Assembly (NCBI GenBank): GCA_039029915.1
Contig: JBCCFD010000026.1
Coordinates: 1-33,991 of the forward strand
Direction: 5' to 3'
Length of the DNA stretch: 33,991 bases
Origin: QQUD01 sp039029915
GTDB lineage: Bacteria; Chloroflexota; Anaerolineae; Promineifilales; Promineifilaceae
In this document: piece after piece, positions 1-7,351 of the stretch
How positions within the stretch are numbered: the first letter of the stretch is position 1
How the letters are laid out: each line of letters begins with the position of its first letter
Translations under genes and position numbers: made by a program
Notes under the pieces: generated by a model
Seen by the model: only the letters and a program-made list of their open reading frames with translations
What the model was told of the DNA's origin: nothing
Database searches by the model: none

Positions 1-3
1 AGT

Positions 4-43
4 GGTGCACCAAACAAGGTTTGACGGGTAAGTTTGGTGCACC
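4..43. repeat. 12-bp perfect inverted repeat
   Basis: The arms GGTGCACCAAAC (4-15) and GTTTGGTGCACC (32-43) are perfect reverse complements around a 16-nt spacer. Each arm starts or ends with the self-complementary octamer GGTGCACC. The spacer begins with AAGGTTTG, so the left arm can pair alternatively as CAAAC-AAG-GTTTG (11-23). No T-tract follows, so this is not an obvious terminator. It may be a dispersed REP-like element or an operator of a gene to the left of the window; the sequence does not decide. Confidence 0.6.
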
Positions 44-210
44 TTCAAGTAGTCCTCGTCATCGTTAAACCTTGCAAAAGATCTTTGGCGGACTACTAGT
101 GTTTCGACAAACTTCTTTTGCTGGAAAAATGTGCCAAACTTTTTGTCAAAACCTCAGGTCTCGCCGTCACCTGCTATCCGGCAATTTTTGTTGGGCGGAA
201 CACGAGTTTT

Positions 211-297
211 TTCAACACAAAGGCACAAAGAGTTTAAGGATCAAAAGAAAGAAAAATTCTTTGTCCTTCTTTGTGTCCTTCGTGCCTTTGTGTTGAA
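211..297. repeat. large imperfect inverted repeat below the GDPD gene
   Basis: TTCAACACAAAGGCAC (211-226) is matched by the perfect reverse complement GTGCCTTTGTGTTGAA (282-297). The pairing continues imperfectly inward through purine-rich AAAG and pyrimidine-rich CTTTG tracts. It begins 6 bp past the stop codon of the minus-strand gene ending at 303, so its transcript could fold as a 3' end structure. The CACAAAGG wording resembles dispersed intergenic repeats of many environmental bacteria. The rest of 1-302 shows no gene I can support. Confidence 0.55.
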
Positions 298-302
298 TAT
301 CA

Positions 303-1214
303 TTACCGATCCCCAATCCCCAATCTCTGATCCCTTATCTCAATCAATAAATCTGGTCGATCCGTAATCAACCCATCTACCCCTGCATCAATCAATCGAA
401 TCATCTGCTCCTCCTCGTTGACCGTCCAGACGTGGATTTCGATATTGAGCGATTGAGCATTGCGAATAAAACGGTCTGTTGTGACGTGAGTACGGCCGAT
501 TATGGGGAGGTTGAAATATTCCGGCACCTGAAACGCTTCAGCTGGTGATCGAAATAGGCCGCTCATCAACAGCGTGTTTAAAATGAAATAGCTCTGTATC
601 TCAGCTTGAACCATTGAGGTCGCCACCTCTGGACACACTTCCCGAAACTCTAAAATAGCCACTTGACTAAACGAGGCCACCAAAACTTGGTCTTCTTTGC
701 CATATTCCCGAATGAGGTCACAAAACGGTTGCCCAATAGGTGGTGCCTCCTGCTTGATTTCGATGTTCATCGGCATATCAGGGAAGGCTTGGAAAAGTTC
801 TTCTAAGGCTGGAATGGTGACGCCTTGACCGCGATAAGGCGTGGTTTGCCCATCATCAACTGACCAATCGTAAGCTGCGTCAAGGGTTTTGAGTTCAGCG
901 AGGGTGAGGTCATTAACACGGCCGTTTCCATCCGTCGTGCGATCTACCGTGTCATCATGAATCACCACCAGCTCGCCGTTAGCACTACTGTGAATATCCA
1001 TCTCCAACACATCAACCCCCAGCTCAACCGCGTGGTTAAACGCCATCATCGTGTTGTCAGGCCGCACCAAGTTGCCCCCCTGATGCGCAATCACCAAAAA
1101 GCCATCGTTGTCAACAAAAAACGGCCGTTCTGCCACAGGTTGCCCGGGCCAGAGCGTCAAAATAGCGATGATTAGAACGAGCAGGAGGAAGAGGTAACGG
1201 CTGTGTTTTTTCAT
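303..1214 (-). CDS. membrane-anchored glycerophosphodiester phosphodiesterase
   Basis: A 303-residue GDPD family enzyme, which hydrolyses glycerophosphodiesters to glycerol-3-phosphate and an alcohol. Residues 7-23 form a single hydrophobic segment after a KKHSR start, so the catalytic domain is probably outside the membrane. Visible active-site signatures are H44 in AHQGG, followed by RPDNT (usual form HRG..PENT), E71/D73 in LEMDIHS, and H86 in VIHDDTVDRTTDG. The C-terminal HVWTVN and GVDGLITDRPD are typical of the family. The last residues (RLGIGDR) are encoded by a heptad repeat that also supplies the stop region. No Shine-Dalgarno is visible; TATACT lies 6 nt before the ATG, suggesting a leaderless mRNA. 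A paralogous domain occurs at 28220-29443. Confidence 0.9.
   Translation of the reverse strand: MKKHSRYLFLLLVLIIAILTLWPGQPVAERPFFVDNDGFLVIAHQGGNLVRPDNTMMAFNHAVELGVDVLEMDIHSSANGELVVIHDDTVDRTTDGNGRVNDLTLAELKTLDAAYDWSVDDGQTTPYRGQGVTIPALEELFQAFPDMPMNIEIKQEAPPIGQPFCDLIREYGKEDQVLVASFSQVAILEFREVCPEVATSMVQAEIQSYFILNTLLMSGLFRSPAEAFQVPEYFNLPIIGRTHVTTDRFIRNAQSLNIEIHVWTVNEEEQMIRLIDAGVDGLITDRPDLLIEIRDQRLGIGDR
306..347. repeat. heptad repeat, CCCCAAT type
   Basis: Tandem degenerate heptamers (CCCCAAT twice, then CTCTGAT and CCCTTAT) run through the 3' end of the GDPD gene. The same family occurs at 28165-28200 and 30571-30615. The unit resembles the CCCCA(A/G)T short tandem repeats described in cyanobacteria. 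Here it has been absorbed into coding sequence. Confidence 0.6.
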
Positions 1215-1220
1215 GTCATT

Positions 1221-1226
1221 AGTATA
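1221..1226 (-). promoter_or_regulatory. -10 element for a leaderless GDPD transcript
   Basis: On the minus strand TATACT is followed by 6 nt and then the ATG at 1214, so transcription would start at or next to the start codon. No good -35 hexamer is seen at 16-18 bp. The same geometry is found for two other genes in the window. Confidence 0.35.
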
Positions 1227-1326
1227 CTGGTTAATTGGGTGGGGAGTAATTGTGTATTGGACATTAGTAATTGAAATGAGTGTCCAATGTTTCTTGTTAC
1301 AATCAACAATAACCTCGCAAACTTAT

Positions 1327-1410
1327 AAGGCTTCAACTTTGCAACCCTGCAACTTTGCCACTTTGCAACCCCTCAATCCCATAACCCTAATAACCAATCA
1401 CCAATTACGC
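1327..1410. repeat. TTTGCAAC and ACCAAT intergenic repeats
   Basis: The gap 1215-1512 holds degenerate 7-8-nt repeats: about four TTTGCAACC-like units (1336-1372), then CCAATCACCAATTA (1394-1407). The first family recurs at 31845-31875 as TGCAACC heptads. An 8-bp inverted repeat ATTGGACA/TGTCCAAT (1256-1263/1281-1288) lies just upstream. No gene is supported in this gap. Confidence 0.5.
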
Positions 1411-1512
1411 ATTCTTCCTAAATTCAATGCGCCAAAACATTAAAAAAAGTGTATACTAACAAGCTGGACATTCCGTCCAAAACAATAACTTTTATGACAC
1501 CGGAGTGAATCA

Positions 1513-2619
1513 ATGGCACGTCGAGCCGTATTTCCATTTACAGCCATCGTTGGACAAGAGCACATGAAACGTGCGCTTATCCTCAATGCAGTTAGCCCCC
1601 GCATTGGTGGGGTTCTTATTCGCGGTGAACGCGGGACTGCAAAATCAACCGCATCACGCGGGTTAGCCGCTCTTTTACCAGATATCGAAGTGGTTGCCGG
1701 CAGTCGCTTTAATGACGACCCGGCCCGCCCTGATGAATGGAGTGAAGAAACGCGCGACCGTTTTGGAACTGGTGCGAACCCAAATGCTGAAATGCGTCAA
1801 ACGCCATTTATTGATTTGCCCGTCAGCGCCACCGAAGATCGCGTTGTCGGTACGCTCGACATCGAAAAAGCGATTAAAACGGGTGAAAAACATTTCGACC
1901 CCGGCGTCCTTGCCTCGGCCAATCGCGGCTTGCTCTACGTTGACGAAGTCAACTTGCTCGACGACCATGTCGTTGACCTGTTGCTCGACTCTGCAGCAAT
2001 GGGTGTCAACATTATCGAACGGGAGGGGATCAGCTTTACTCACCCCGCCAAATTCATCTTGGTCGGCACGATGAACCCTGAAGAAGGGGATTTGCGGCCA
2101 CAGCTTCTTGACCGCTTTGCCTTTTCCGTTAACATGACTGGTTTAGCAGATTCCAAACAGCGCGTCCAAATTATGGAACGCCGCATCAACTTTGAAACGG
2201 ACCCTGAAGGGTTCAACAAGATGTGGAAGAACTCTGAGAAACAGCTCTCTGACCAAATTGCAGCCGCCCGTAAAATTGTTTCGACCGTTAAATACACTCG
2301 CCGCGATCTGATGTCAATTGCCGCTTTGACCAGCTCCATGAATGTAGATGGTCACCGAGGTGATCTCGTTATTCTGCGCGGTGCGCAGGCCCACGCTGCT
2401 TTCCAAGGTCGTGACTACATTACGGATGAGGACATTATCACTGCGGCTGAGTTGGCACTGCCTCACCGTGTGAAGGGGCGCGTTTTCCAGGATACGGCCG
2501 TTACTGCCGACAACCTCCAAGAACGACTCGAAGATGCCCAAGCCGAGATGGGTGACGGCGACTCAATCGAGCCAATGGATGATGACACAAAAACCGACGA
2601 CGTAAAAAAAAAGCGTTAG
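1513..2619 (+). CDS. Mg/Co-chelatase AAA+ subunit, ChlI/BchI-like (short form)
   Basis: A 368-residue AAA+ ATPase of the magnesium/cobalt chelatase family, which drives metal insertion into a tetrapyrrole with a vWA-containing D subunit and a large H/CobN subunit. Walker A is GERGTAKST (residues 38-46); Walker B lies in LLYVDEVNLLDD; the sensor segment GTMNPEEGDLRPQLLDRF is typical of ChlI. GGAG at 1502-1505, 7 nt before the ATG, fixes the start. The last 25 or so residues are acidic then lysine-rich, like the linker between the AAA+ and vWA halves of ChlD. The frame closes at TAG 2617-2619, four nt after a slippery A-run, while the -1 frame is open to 3560. I therefore read this as the short product of a frameshifting chlD-type gene. 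No H/CobN subunit is in the window, so Mg versus Co is open. Confidence 0.9.
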   Translation: MARRAVFPFTAIVGQEHMKRALILNAVSPRIGGVLIRGERGTAKSTASRGLAALLPDIEVVAGSRFNDDPARPDEWSEETRDRFGTGANPNAEMRQTPFIDLPVSATEDRVVGTLDIEKAIKTGEKHFDPGVLASANRGLLYVDEVNLLDDHVVDLLLDSAAMGVNIIEREGISFTHPAKFILVGTMNPEEGDLRPQLLDRFAFSVNMTGLADSKQRVQIMERRINFETDPEGFNKMWKNSEKQLSDQIAAARKIVSTVKYTRRDLMSIAALTSSMNVDGHRGDLVILRGAQAHAAFQGRDYITDEDIITAAELALPHRVKGRVFQDTAVTADNLQERLEDAQAEMGDGDSIEPMDDDTKTDDVKKKR

Positions 2620-2663
2620 ACTCGGCTGAGGAAGGTGAAGGCGCGGATGTTGACCAACGCGCC
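2604..2663 (+). promoter_or_regulatory. -1 programmed frameshift site (A AAA AAG) with downstream stem
   Basis: Nine A residues (2604-2612) followed by G give, in the zero frame, A AAA AAG at 2607-2613, the heptamer used by E. coli dnaX. The zero-frame TAG is at 2617-2619. The -1 frame is open from here to 3560 and encodes the vWA domain. A GC stem GGCGCG/CGCGCC (2640-2645/2658-2663, 12-nt loop) lies 26 nt downstream, farther than a classical stimulator. No strong upstream SD-like stimulator is evident. The family precedent is chlD genes reported to make two chelatase subunits by programmed frameshifting. Confidence 0.75.
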
Positions 2664-3560
2664 GAAGCTGGCCCCCAGTCTGTCCCATCTGCTCCGCAAG
2701 AAGGAAAATGGTGGGAAGGGGGCCAAAAAATCACCTCCAAACAAGAGTTTAGCGCCCGCCGCCTTGACACCCAGCTCGACAAACTGACGCGTAAATCAGC
2801 TGGCCGTCGCTCCCAAACGAAGACAGACCGCAAACGCGGCCGTTATATCCAATCAAGAATGCCCAAAGGCAAAGTCACGGACCTTGCCTTTGATGCTACC
2901 CTCCGTGCTGCCGCTCCCTACCAAAAAGAACGAGATACTTCTGAAATGGCGCTGGCCCTTGAGAAGAAAGATCTGCGCGAAAAAGTCCGCGTGCGCCGCT
3001 CAGCTAACCTCATCCTGTTTGTGGTGGATGCCAGCTGGAGTATGGCGGTCGCCGAACGGATGGAAGCCACTAAAGGGGCCATCATGTCGTTGCTCACCGA
3101 TGCGTACCAACGTCGCGACCGCGTCGGCTTGATTGTGTTCCATAAAAATGAATCACGTCTTGTTCTGCCCCCGACCAACTCTGTGCAACTGGCTAAAAAG
3201 GCGCTGCGCGATATCGCTGTGGGTGGGAAAACGCCCCTGTCTCACGGTTTGATGATGTCATATGAAGTATTCCGTCAAGAGGCGATGCGTCACCCAGACG
3301 TCATGCCGCTGATGATTTTGCTGACGGATGGGGCGGGAAATGTCAGTATGTCAGACCTGCCGCCGCAGGAAGAAGCCCACCGCATTGCTCATCTAATTCG
3401 GGATATGGACGTTCGTTCAGTGGTGATCAATATGGAGCACGCTGCCTTTGACCAAGGGCTAGCCGCCAAGCTGGCTGATGAGTTGGAGGGCCCCTGCCAC
3501 ACTCTCGAAGACCTCCGCGCCGAAACGCTCTATCGAGCCGTTTTGGATGAGCTGGATTAA
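2613..3560 (+). CDS. ChlD-like vWA half, reached by -1 frameshift from the ChlI-like ORF
   Basis: Read in the -1 frame from the slippery site, this adds about 315 residues to the AAA+ protein, giving a product of about 682 residues, close to usual ChlD/BchD length. It starts with an acidic Ala/Glu/Gly/Pro linker, then WWEGGQKITSKQEFSARR, a basic segment (RKRGRY), and a vWA domain with a complete MIDAS: DASWS (around 3029-3043), the T of GGKTPLS, and D of LTDGAGN. The D subunit links the ATPase ring to the catalytic subunit. No ATG, GTG or TTG lies between 2613 and the ATG at 2859. That ATG has no ribosome binding site and would drop the conserved upstream part, so independent initiation is unlikely. 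A sequencing error in the A-run would instead make this one uninterrupted chlD gene. Confidence 0.85.
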   Translation, partial: ALDSAEEGEGADVDQRAEAGPQSVPSAPQEGKWWEGGQKITSKQEFSARRLDTQLDKLTRKSAGRRSQTKTDRKRGRYIQSRMPKGKVTDLAFDATLRAAAPYQKERDTSEMALALEKKDLREKVRVRRSANLILFVVDASWSMAVAERMEATKGAIMSLLTDAYQRRDRVGLIVFHKNESRLVLPPTNSVQLAKKALRDIAVGGKTPLSHGLMMSYEVFRQEAMRHPDVMPLMILLTDGAGNVSMSDLPPQEEAHRIAHLIRDMDVRSVVINMEHAAFDQGLAAKLADELEGPCHTLEDLRAETLYRAVLDELD

Positions 3561-3787
3561 TAGAATTTATGAGCAGACATCCTATGTGAGACGTAGGTCT
3601 TGCTTTGAATAAAACGATGGCAACAAACTTCGTTTCCTCGCGGTCCCGAAGGGTTGAGCTAACTTGATTTTCAATTTAGCAACTTCTGAACACTTACGTC
3701 TTGAAGCGCTAAGATATTTGTTCTCAAAATCTCAACCTTGGGCGTAGCGTTCGTAACTAAACAGTCAGTAAGCCACTTGTTTATTCT

Positions 3788-3818
3788 CTCTAGGAAACCA
3801 ATATCAAAATACCTAGAG
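3788..3818. promoter_or_regulatory. inverted repeat upstream of the first MBL gene
   Basis: CTCTAGG (3788-3794) and CCTAGAG (3812-3818) are perfect inverted repeats with a 17-nt spacer, 23 bp before the start codon at 3842. This could be an operator or a 5' UTR hairpin. The rest of 3561-3841 shows no recognisable gene; a weak stem (GAC-AT-CCTA/TAGG-TC, about 3574-3599) follows the chelatase stop. Confidence 0.35.
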
Positions 3819-3841
3819 CGGGAGAAGATGATGAGGTATTG

Positions 3842-4795
3842 ATGACGAATGACATATTCAACCGACGGGAATATTTGTCAAAGTACTACAGACCACCCAA
3901 AAACTTCTCACCAGCAGATACATCGACAAAAGTTGTAATCCTTGGCTCTGGAAATCCATTTCCAAACCCTTTACGTAGAGGTCCCTGTAGCGCAGTAATT
4001 GCAAACGGCATACCATATTTTGTCGATGCAGGAGAAGGAATCTGGCGTTCAATCGCTCATGCAGTCACTTATCATCCAAACACACTGAGTCGTATTTTTT
4101 CGCTTGAAAAGTTACGTTACTTGTTTGTTACCCATTTGCATGCCGATCACACCATTGGCATTCCCTCATTTCTACTTAGTCCCTATAAATTTAACGCACC
4201 GTTTGCTAAGGAAATATATGGACCAATTGGCATGAAACATATGGTTGAGCATATATTGACCGCTTATGAAGTTGATATTGACGGTGCTTGGAAACGCTCT
4301 GGCCATAATCCGATTGGTTGGCAGGCTAATGTGCATGAAATTCTCGAACCCGGCCTTGTCTTTGAAGATGAAAATGTCCGCATTGAAGCCTTTCGAACCC
4401 AGCATGCTCCTTTGGACCATTGCTGGGCCTTTCGTTTTACAACCCAAGATCGGATTGTGGTAGTGGGTGGCGATGGTCGCTATAGCCAAAGTCTAGTGCA
4501 AGCGGTCGTTGGAGCCGACATCTTTGTAGCTGACATTGTATCTGAGGTGAATTTAATTCACGCTCCTTGGGGAGGGGAGTTGGCAGATAAAGCCAAAACG
4601 ATTCAAAGACATCACCTTTTGCCAAGAGACCTTGTAAGTTTGCAGAAAAAATCTGGTGTCAAGACTATTGTGACCTATCATGAGCAAAGCTTTATGCCGG
4701 AAGATAGCTACTATCGAGAGGGTCTTGCTGATGAAATTAAACAGCTGTCTGTTGAAGCAGATTTATTCTCTTCTGTTGATGGAGACATATTTTGA
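3842..4795 (+). CDS. MBL-fold metallo-hydrolase, RNase Z/arylsulfatase-like branch
   Basis: A 317-residue metallo-beta-lactamase-fold protein. The zinc-binding signature HLHADH is at residues 98-103. An N-terminal strand carries LGSGNPFPNPLRRGP and then FVDAGEG, the arrangement seen in the COG1234 RNase Z/lactonase-like group. Additional metal ligands are plausible at GGDGRYS and at the C-terminal YHEQSF histidine. GAGG at 3833-3836 sits 5 nt before ATG 3842, preferred over the TTG directly upstream. No signal peptide. The substrate cannot be told from sequence; the lack of RNase Z exosite features argues against simple tRNA 3' processing. It is followed by another MBL gene from a different subfamily, and the segment lacks the ACGGCCGT palindrome. 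Confidence 0.85.
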   Translation: MTNDIFNRREYLSKYYRPPKNFSPADTSTKVVILGSGNPFPNPLRRGPCSAVIANGIPYFVDAGEGIWRSIAHAVTYHPNTLSRIFSLEKLRYLFVTHLHADHTIGIPSFLLSPYKFNAPFAKEIYGPIGMKHMVEHILTAYEVDIDGAWKRSGHNPIGWQANVHEILEPGLVFEDENVRIEAFRTQHAPLDHCWAFRFTTQDRIVVVGGDGRYSQSLVQAVVGADIFVADIVSEVNLIHAPWGGELADKAKTIQRHHLLPRDLVSLQKKSGVKTIVTYHEQSFMPEDSYYREGLADEIKQLSVEADLFSSVDGDIF

Positions 4796-4899
4796 AAATG
4801 TTTAGGCTGAGTTTTAGGTGAATTCCCACTGTTAAGTAATAGTGGAACCAGACTGGAGAACATTGGCCTTTAACTTGTGCATGCGAAAGGAGATGATAG

Positions 4900-5769
4900 G
4901 TGAGCAAAACATTCTTCCGATTTCAAGTTGGTGAATTTGATTGTATTGCGCTCAACGATTGTCGAGACCTAAGGATGGCCCTTCCAATCAGAGCCAGTTT
5001 GTCGAATGCCTCTGAAGCAGAGTTAATGGAAGCAACTCGTCCTTATGGGTTTGAGCCTGATGAGTGGGTGCAAGACGTTTACATTAACTGTCTATTTATT
5101 GATACAGGTAATAGAAAGATATTATTTGATGTGGGAATGGGCACACCAGATGTATTTTCTGGGTCGGGCAAACTCCGCGCTGATTTGGAGGATGCCGGCG
5201 TATCAGCTCATGAAATTGACACTGTGATATTAACTCATGGGCATTGGGATCATGTTGCTGGTCTTGTTGACGACAGCCACAACCTCCTTTTTCCAAATGC
5301 AAATTACGTAATGCAGCAAAAGGAGTGGGATTTCTGGATGAATCGAACTAATTTGCAGAAGCTTAATCCAAAACACCAAGCGTTTGATGCCATTTCATTT
5401 GACAAGCTTCCCATGATTTCAGAGCGTATCAAGCTTTTTGAAACAGAGGGCGAAATCTTGCCTGGGATTATCGCCATAGCCGCACCTGGTCATACGCCTG
5501 GCCATACGGCATTTTTGATTTCTTCAGGTGATGATGAACTCCTTCATATTGCAGACTTGGTTCATAATGATCTGCATTTTGAACATCCAAACTGGCTTCA
5601 TGAAGTAGATATCATGTCAGAACTATCTTTTGAAAGCAGAAGGAAAGTATTTTTTAAAGCCGCATCAAACCAAATGATGGTGTTTGGCTGTCATACAACC
5701 GGCCCAGCCTTTGGACTAGGCCAAATTGAGACACACGGTGATGCTTGGAAGTGGCGCCCTTGGCAATAA
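4900..5769 (+). CDS. MBL-fold hydrolase, lactonase-like
   Basis: A 289-residue metallo-beta-lactamase-fold hydrolase of the COG0491 type. Zinc ligands are HGHWDH at residues 113-118, the histidine of APGHTPGHT, the aspartate of HIADLVHND, and a late histidine in FGCHTTGPAFG. This layout matches proteins annotated as quorum-quenching lactonases or generic MBL hydrolases. GTG start: AAAGGAG (4886-4892) lies 7 nt upstream and no better ATG exists. It is separated by 104 bp from the preceding MBL gene, with a small stem CCACT/AGTGG (4826-4845) between them. The substrate is unknown; AHL lactonase activity would be only a family-level guess. Confidence 0.85.
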   Translation: MSKTFFRFQVGEFDCIALNDCRDLRMALPIRASLSNASEAELMEATRPYGFEPDEWVQDVYINCLFIDTGNRKILFDVGMGTPDVFSGSGKLRADLEDAGVSAHEIDTVILTHGHWDHVAGLVDDSHNLLFPNANYVMQQKEWDFWMNRTNLQKLNPKHQAFDAISFDKLPMISERIKLFETEGEILPGIIAIAAPGHTPGHTAFLISSGDDELLHIADLVHNDLHFEHPNWLHEVDIMSELSFESRRKVFFKAASNQMMVFGCHTTGPAFGLGQIETHGDAWKWRPWQ

Positions 5770-5841
5770 CTCCCGAGTTTGTATATATATATGGCGTTGA
5801 TAATCCAAAAGAAAACCCTTGAACCAGAGGGAGTATAAGAC

Positions 5842-6681
5842 GTGTTAAGCGAAGCACAATTAAAAGAAAAGTTACAGAGTCTTGCCGAAAATCAGTTCAA
5901 AATTTCTGATGATGATTTGCCGACCCTCGTTTGGGAGATGGTTAATCATCTAGGTGCAGCCGATAGTTATTTACGCGATGACTTGATTTATGCAGCGTTT
6001 GGCATGTGGATATTAGAATATGATTTAATCGAGCAAGATCTACTTCGGGAATTGCTCCATACAGTTCTTAGCGAACAGCAAATGTTTCACGGTGTTGGTG
6101 AGCAAAATACGAACAGCGTATTTAGACGATCGTTCTCAGTGTTGCTTTTGCCTCTTATTCTGATTAACCATCGCGCTAATCCTTTCCTGCCCGTTGCAGA
6201 TGTTTATAAAATAAAAGAGCAACTCCTTCGCTATCTTCAAGAAGAAAAAGATCTTAGAGGGTTTGTTGAGGGAATGGGATGGGCTCATGCGATTGCGCAC
6301 GCGGCAGATGCCCTTGATGATTTGGCTCAATGTTCTGAAATCACCAAAGACGATTTGTTAGACCTCTTGGAAGGTATTCGAATGGTCGTTTGCACGTATG
6401 CAACAGGGTATGCTTCCCTGGAAGATGAACGCTTGGTAACAGCAGCAGTTGCGGTTTTTCAGCGGAAACTCCTAAGCGATGAGGAAATTGCAGCTTGGCT
6501 AACCGGGTTTAGCCAGACGGTGCTGAGTGTGGATACAATGCCAGAAAAATTGCTTATTCGCGCCAACGTAAAAAACTTTCTGCAGTCTCTCTTTTTTAGA
6601 CTGCAGTGGCTACAAGTTGCCAATGATATACTCCCAACTATCGAGCAGACGCTACGAAAAATCGATTTATTTGCCCAGTAA
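5842..6681 (+). CDS. DUF2785 domain protein
   Basis: A 279-residue, predominantly alpha-helical protein matching the DUF2785 pattern: a repeated-helix fold with FRRSFSVLLLPLIL in the middle and GMGWAHAIAHAADAL about halfway. The family is of unknown function, common as a single gene in Firmicutes and Chloroflexi. The start is GTG with AGAGGGAG (5826-5833) 8 nt upstream. No signal peptide or membrane segment. It follows the MBL gene by 72 bp on the same strand and could be cotranscribed. Confidence 0.8.
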   Translation: MLSEAQLKEKLQSLAENQFKISDDDLPTLVWEMVNHLGAADSYLRDDLIYAAFGMWILEYDLIEQDLLRELLHTVLSEQQMFHGVGEQNTNSVFRRSFSVLLLPLILINHRANPFLPVADVYKIKEQLLRYLQEEKDLRGFVEGMGWAHAIAHAADALDDLAQCSEITKDDLLDLLEGIRMVVCTYATGYASLEDERLVTAAVAVFQRKLLSDEEIAAWLTGFSQTVLSVDTMPEKLLIRANVKNFLQSLFFRLQWLQVANDILPTIEQTLRKIDLFAQ

Positions 6682-6828
6682 GATGACGAAAAAGATATAA
6701 AATCACAGCCTTCGGAATTTTGTGACGAGCGGTTGGTAAATTTGGTGATCTCACAGTTGTTATGCTTGAAAAATGTAGGACATGATTTTGATAGCTGAAA
6801 TTGTTTTAGAGGATCAGCAACTCGCTCA

Positions 6829-7347
6829 ATGGTAAAAAATATGGGACTGAAAAACTATCTTATAGACGGCGTATCGTGTGCGGGAAAAACAACGGTCGGG
6901 ACTGAACTCCAAAAATTAGGGTATCAAGTTATCCATGGCGACAGGGAGCTAGCGTATTGGGGTGTTTTGGATTCAGGAAAACTGGAGAGTGACATTGTGG
7001 ATGAGAAACGGGCTTGGATTTGGAACGTGGAGCGGGTCAACGCTATCGTTGCGGATCAAAGCCATTCAGCTACATTTTTTTGCGGTGGTTCTCGAAATAC
7101 CGATCAGTTCGTTGAGCAGTTTGATAAGGTTTTTGTGCTGGAGATAGATATGGAGACGCTGAACCAGCGGTTAGCTGCTCGGCCAGAAGATGAGTGGGGT
7201 GGCACTGCAAGTGAGGGGGAGGCTTTTGCCCGATACCAGCATAAAACAAAAGAATTTCTGCCCCAAAATGCGATTATCATTGATGCCTCTGCACCGCTCT
7301 CAACAGTCGTAGACACGCTTCTTCAACATACATATAGTGCCGGTTGA
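6829..7347 (+). CDS. small P-loop kinase-like protein (AAA family)
   Basis: A 172-residue P-loop protein shaped like a small-molecule or nucleoside kinase: Walker A GVSCAGKTT (residues 14-22), HGDRELAYWG after it, a Walker-B-like strand VFVLEID, and a lid-like RLAARPEDEWGG segment. The substrate is unknown. The best SD candidate, AGAGGA at 6808-6813, is 15 nt from ATG 6829, longer than usual; ATG 6841 is the alternative. The stop TGA (7345-7347) lies 4 nt before the ATG of the next gene, so the two are probably translationally coupled. Confidence 0.75.
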   Translation: MVKNMGLKNYLIDGVSCAGKTTVGTELQKLGYQVIHGDRELAYWGVLDSGKLESDIVDEKRAWIWNVERVNAIVADQSHSATFFCGGSRNTDQFVEQFDKVFVLEIDMETLNQRLAARPEDEWGGTASEGEAFARYQHKTKEFLPQNAIIIDASAPLSTVVDTLLQHTYSAG

Positions 7348-7351
7348 TCGC

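Noticed and set aside
72..367. Small overlapping plus-strand ORFs (about 74-78 codons)
   Set aside because: They translate an inverted repeat and heptad repeat (NFLSKPQVSPSP, QHKGTKSLRIK) and show no domain or ribosome binding site.
2859..3560. Independent vWA gene starting at ATG 2859
   Set aside because: No ribosome binding site, and the frame is open and coding-like upstream to the slippery site; frameshift expression explains it better.
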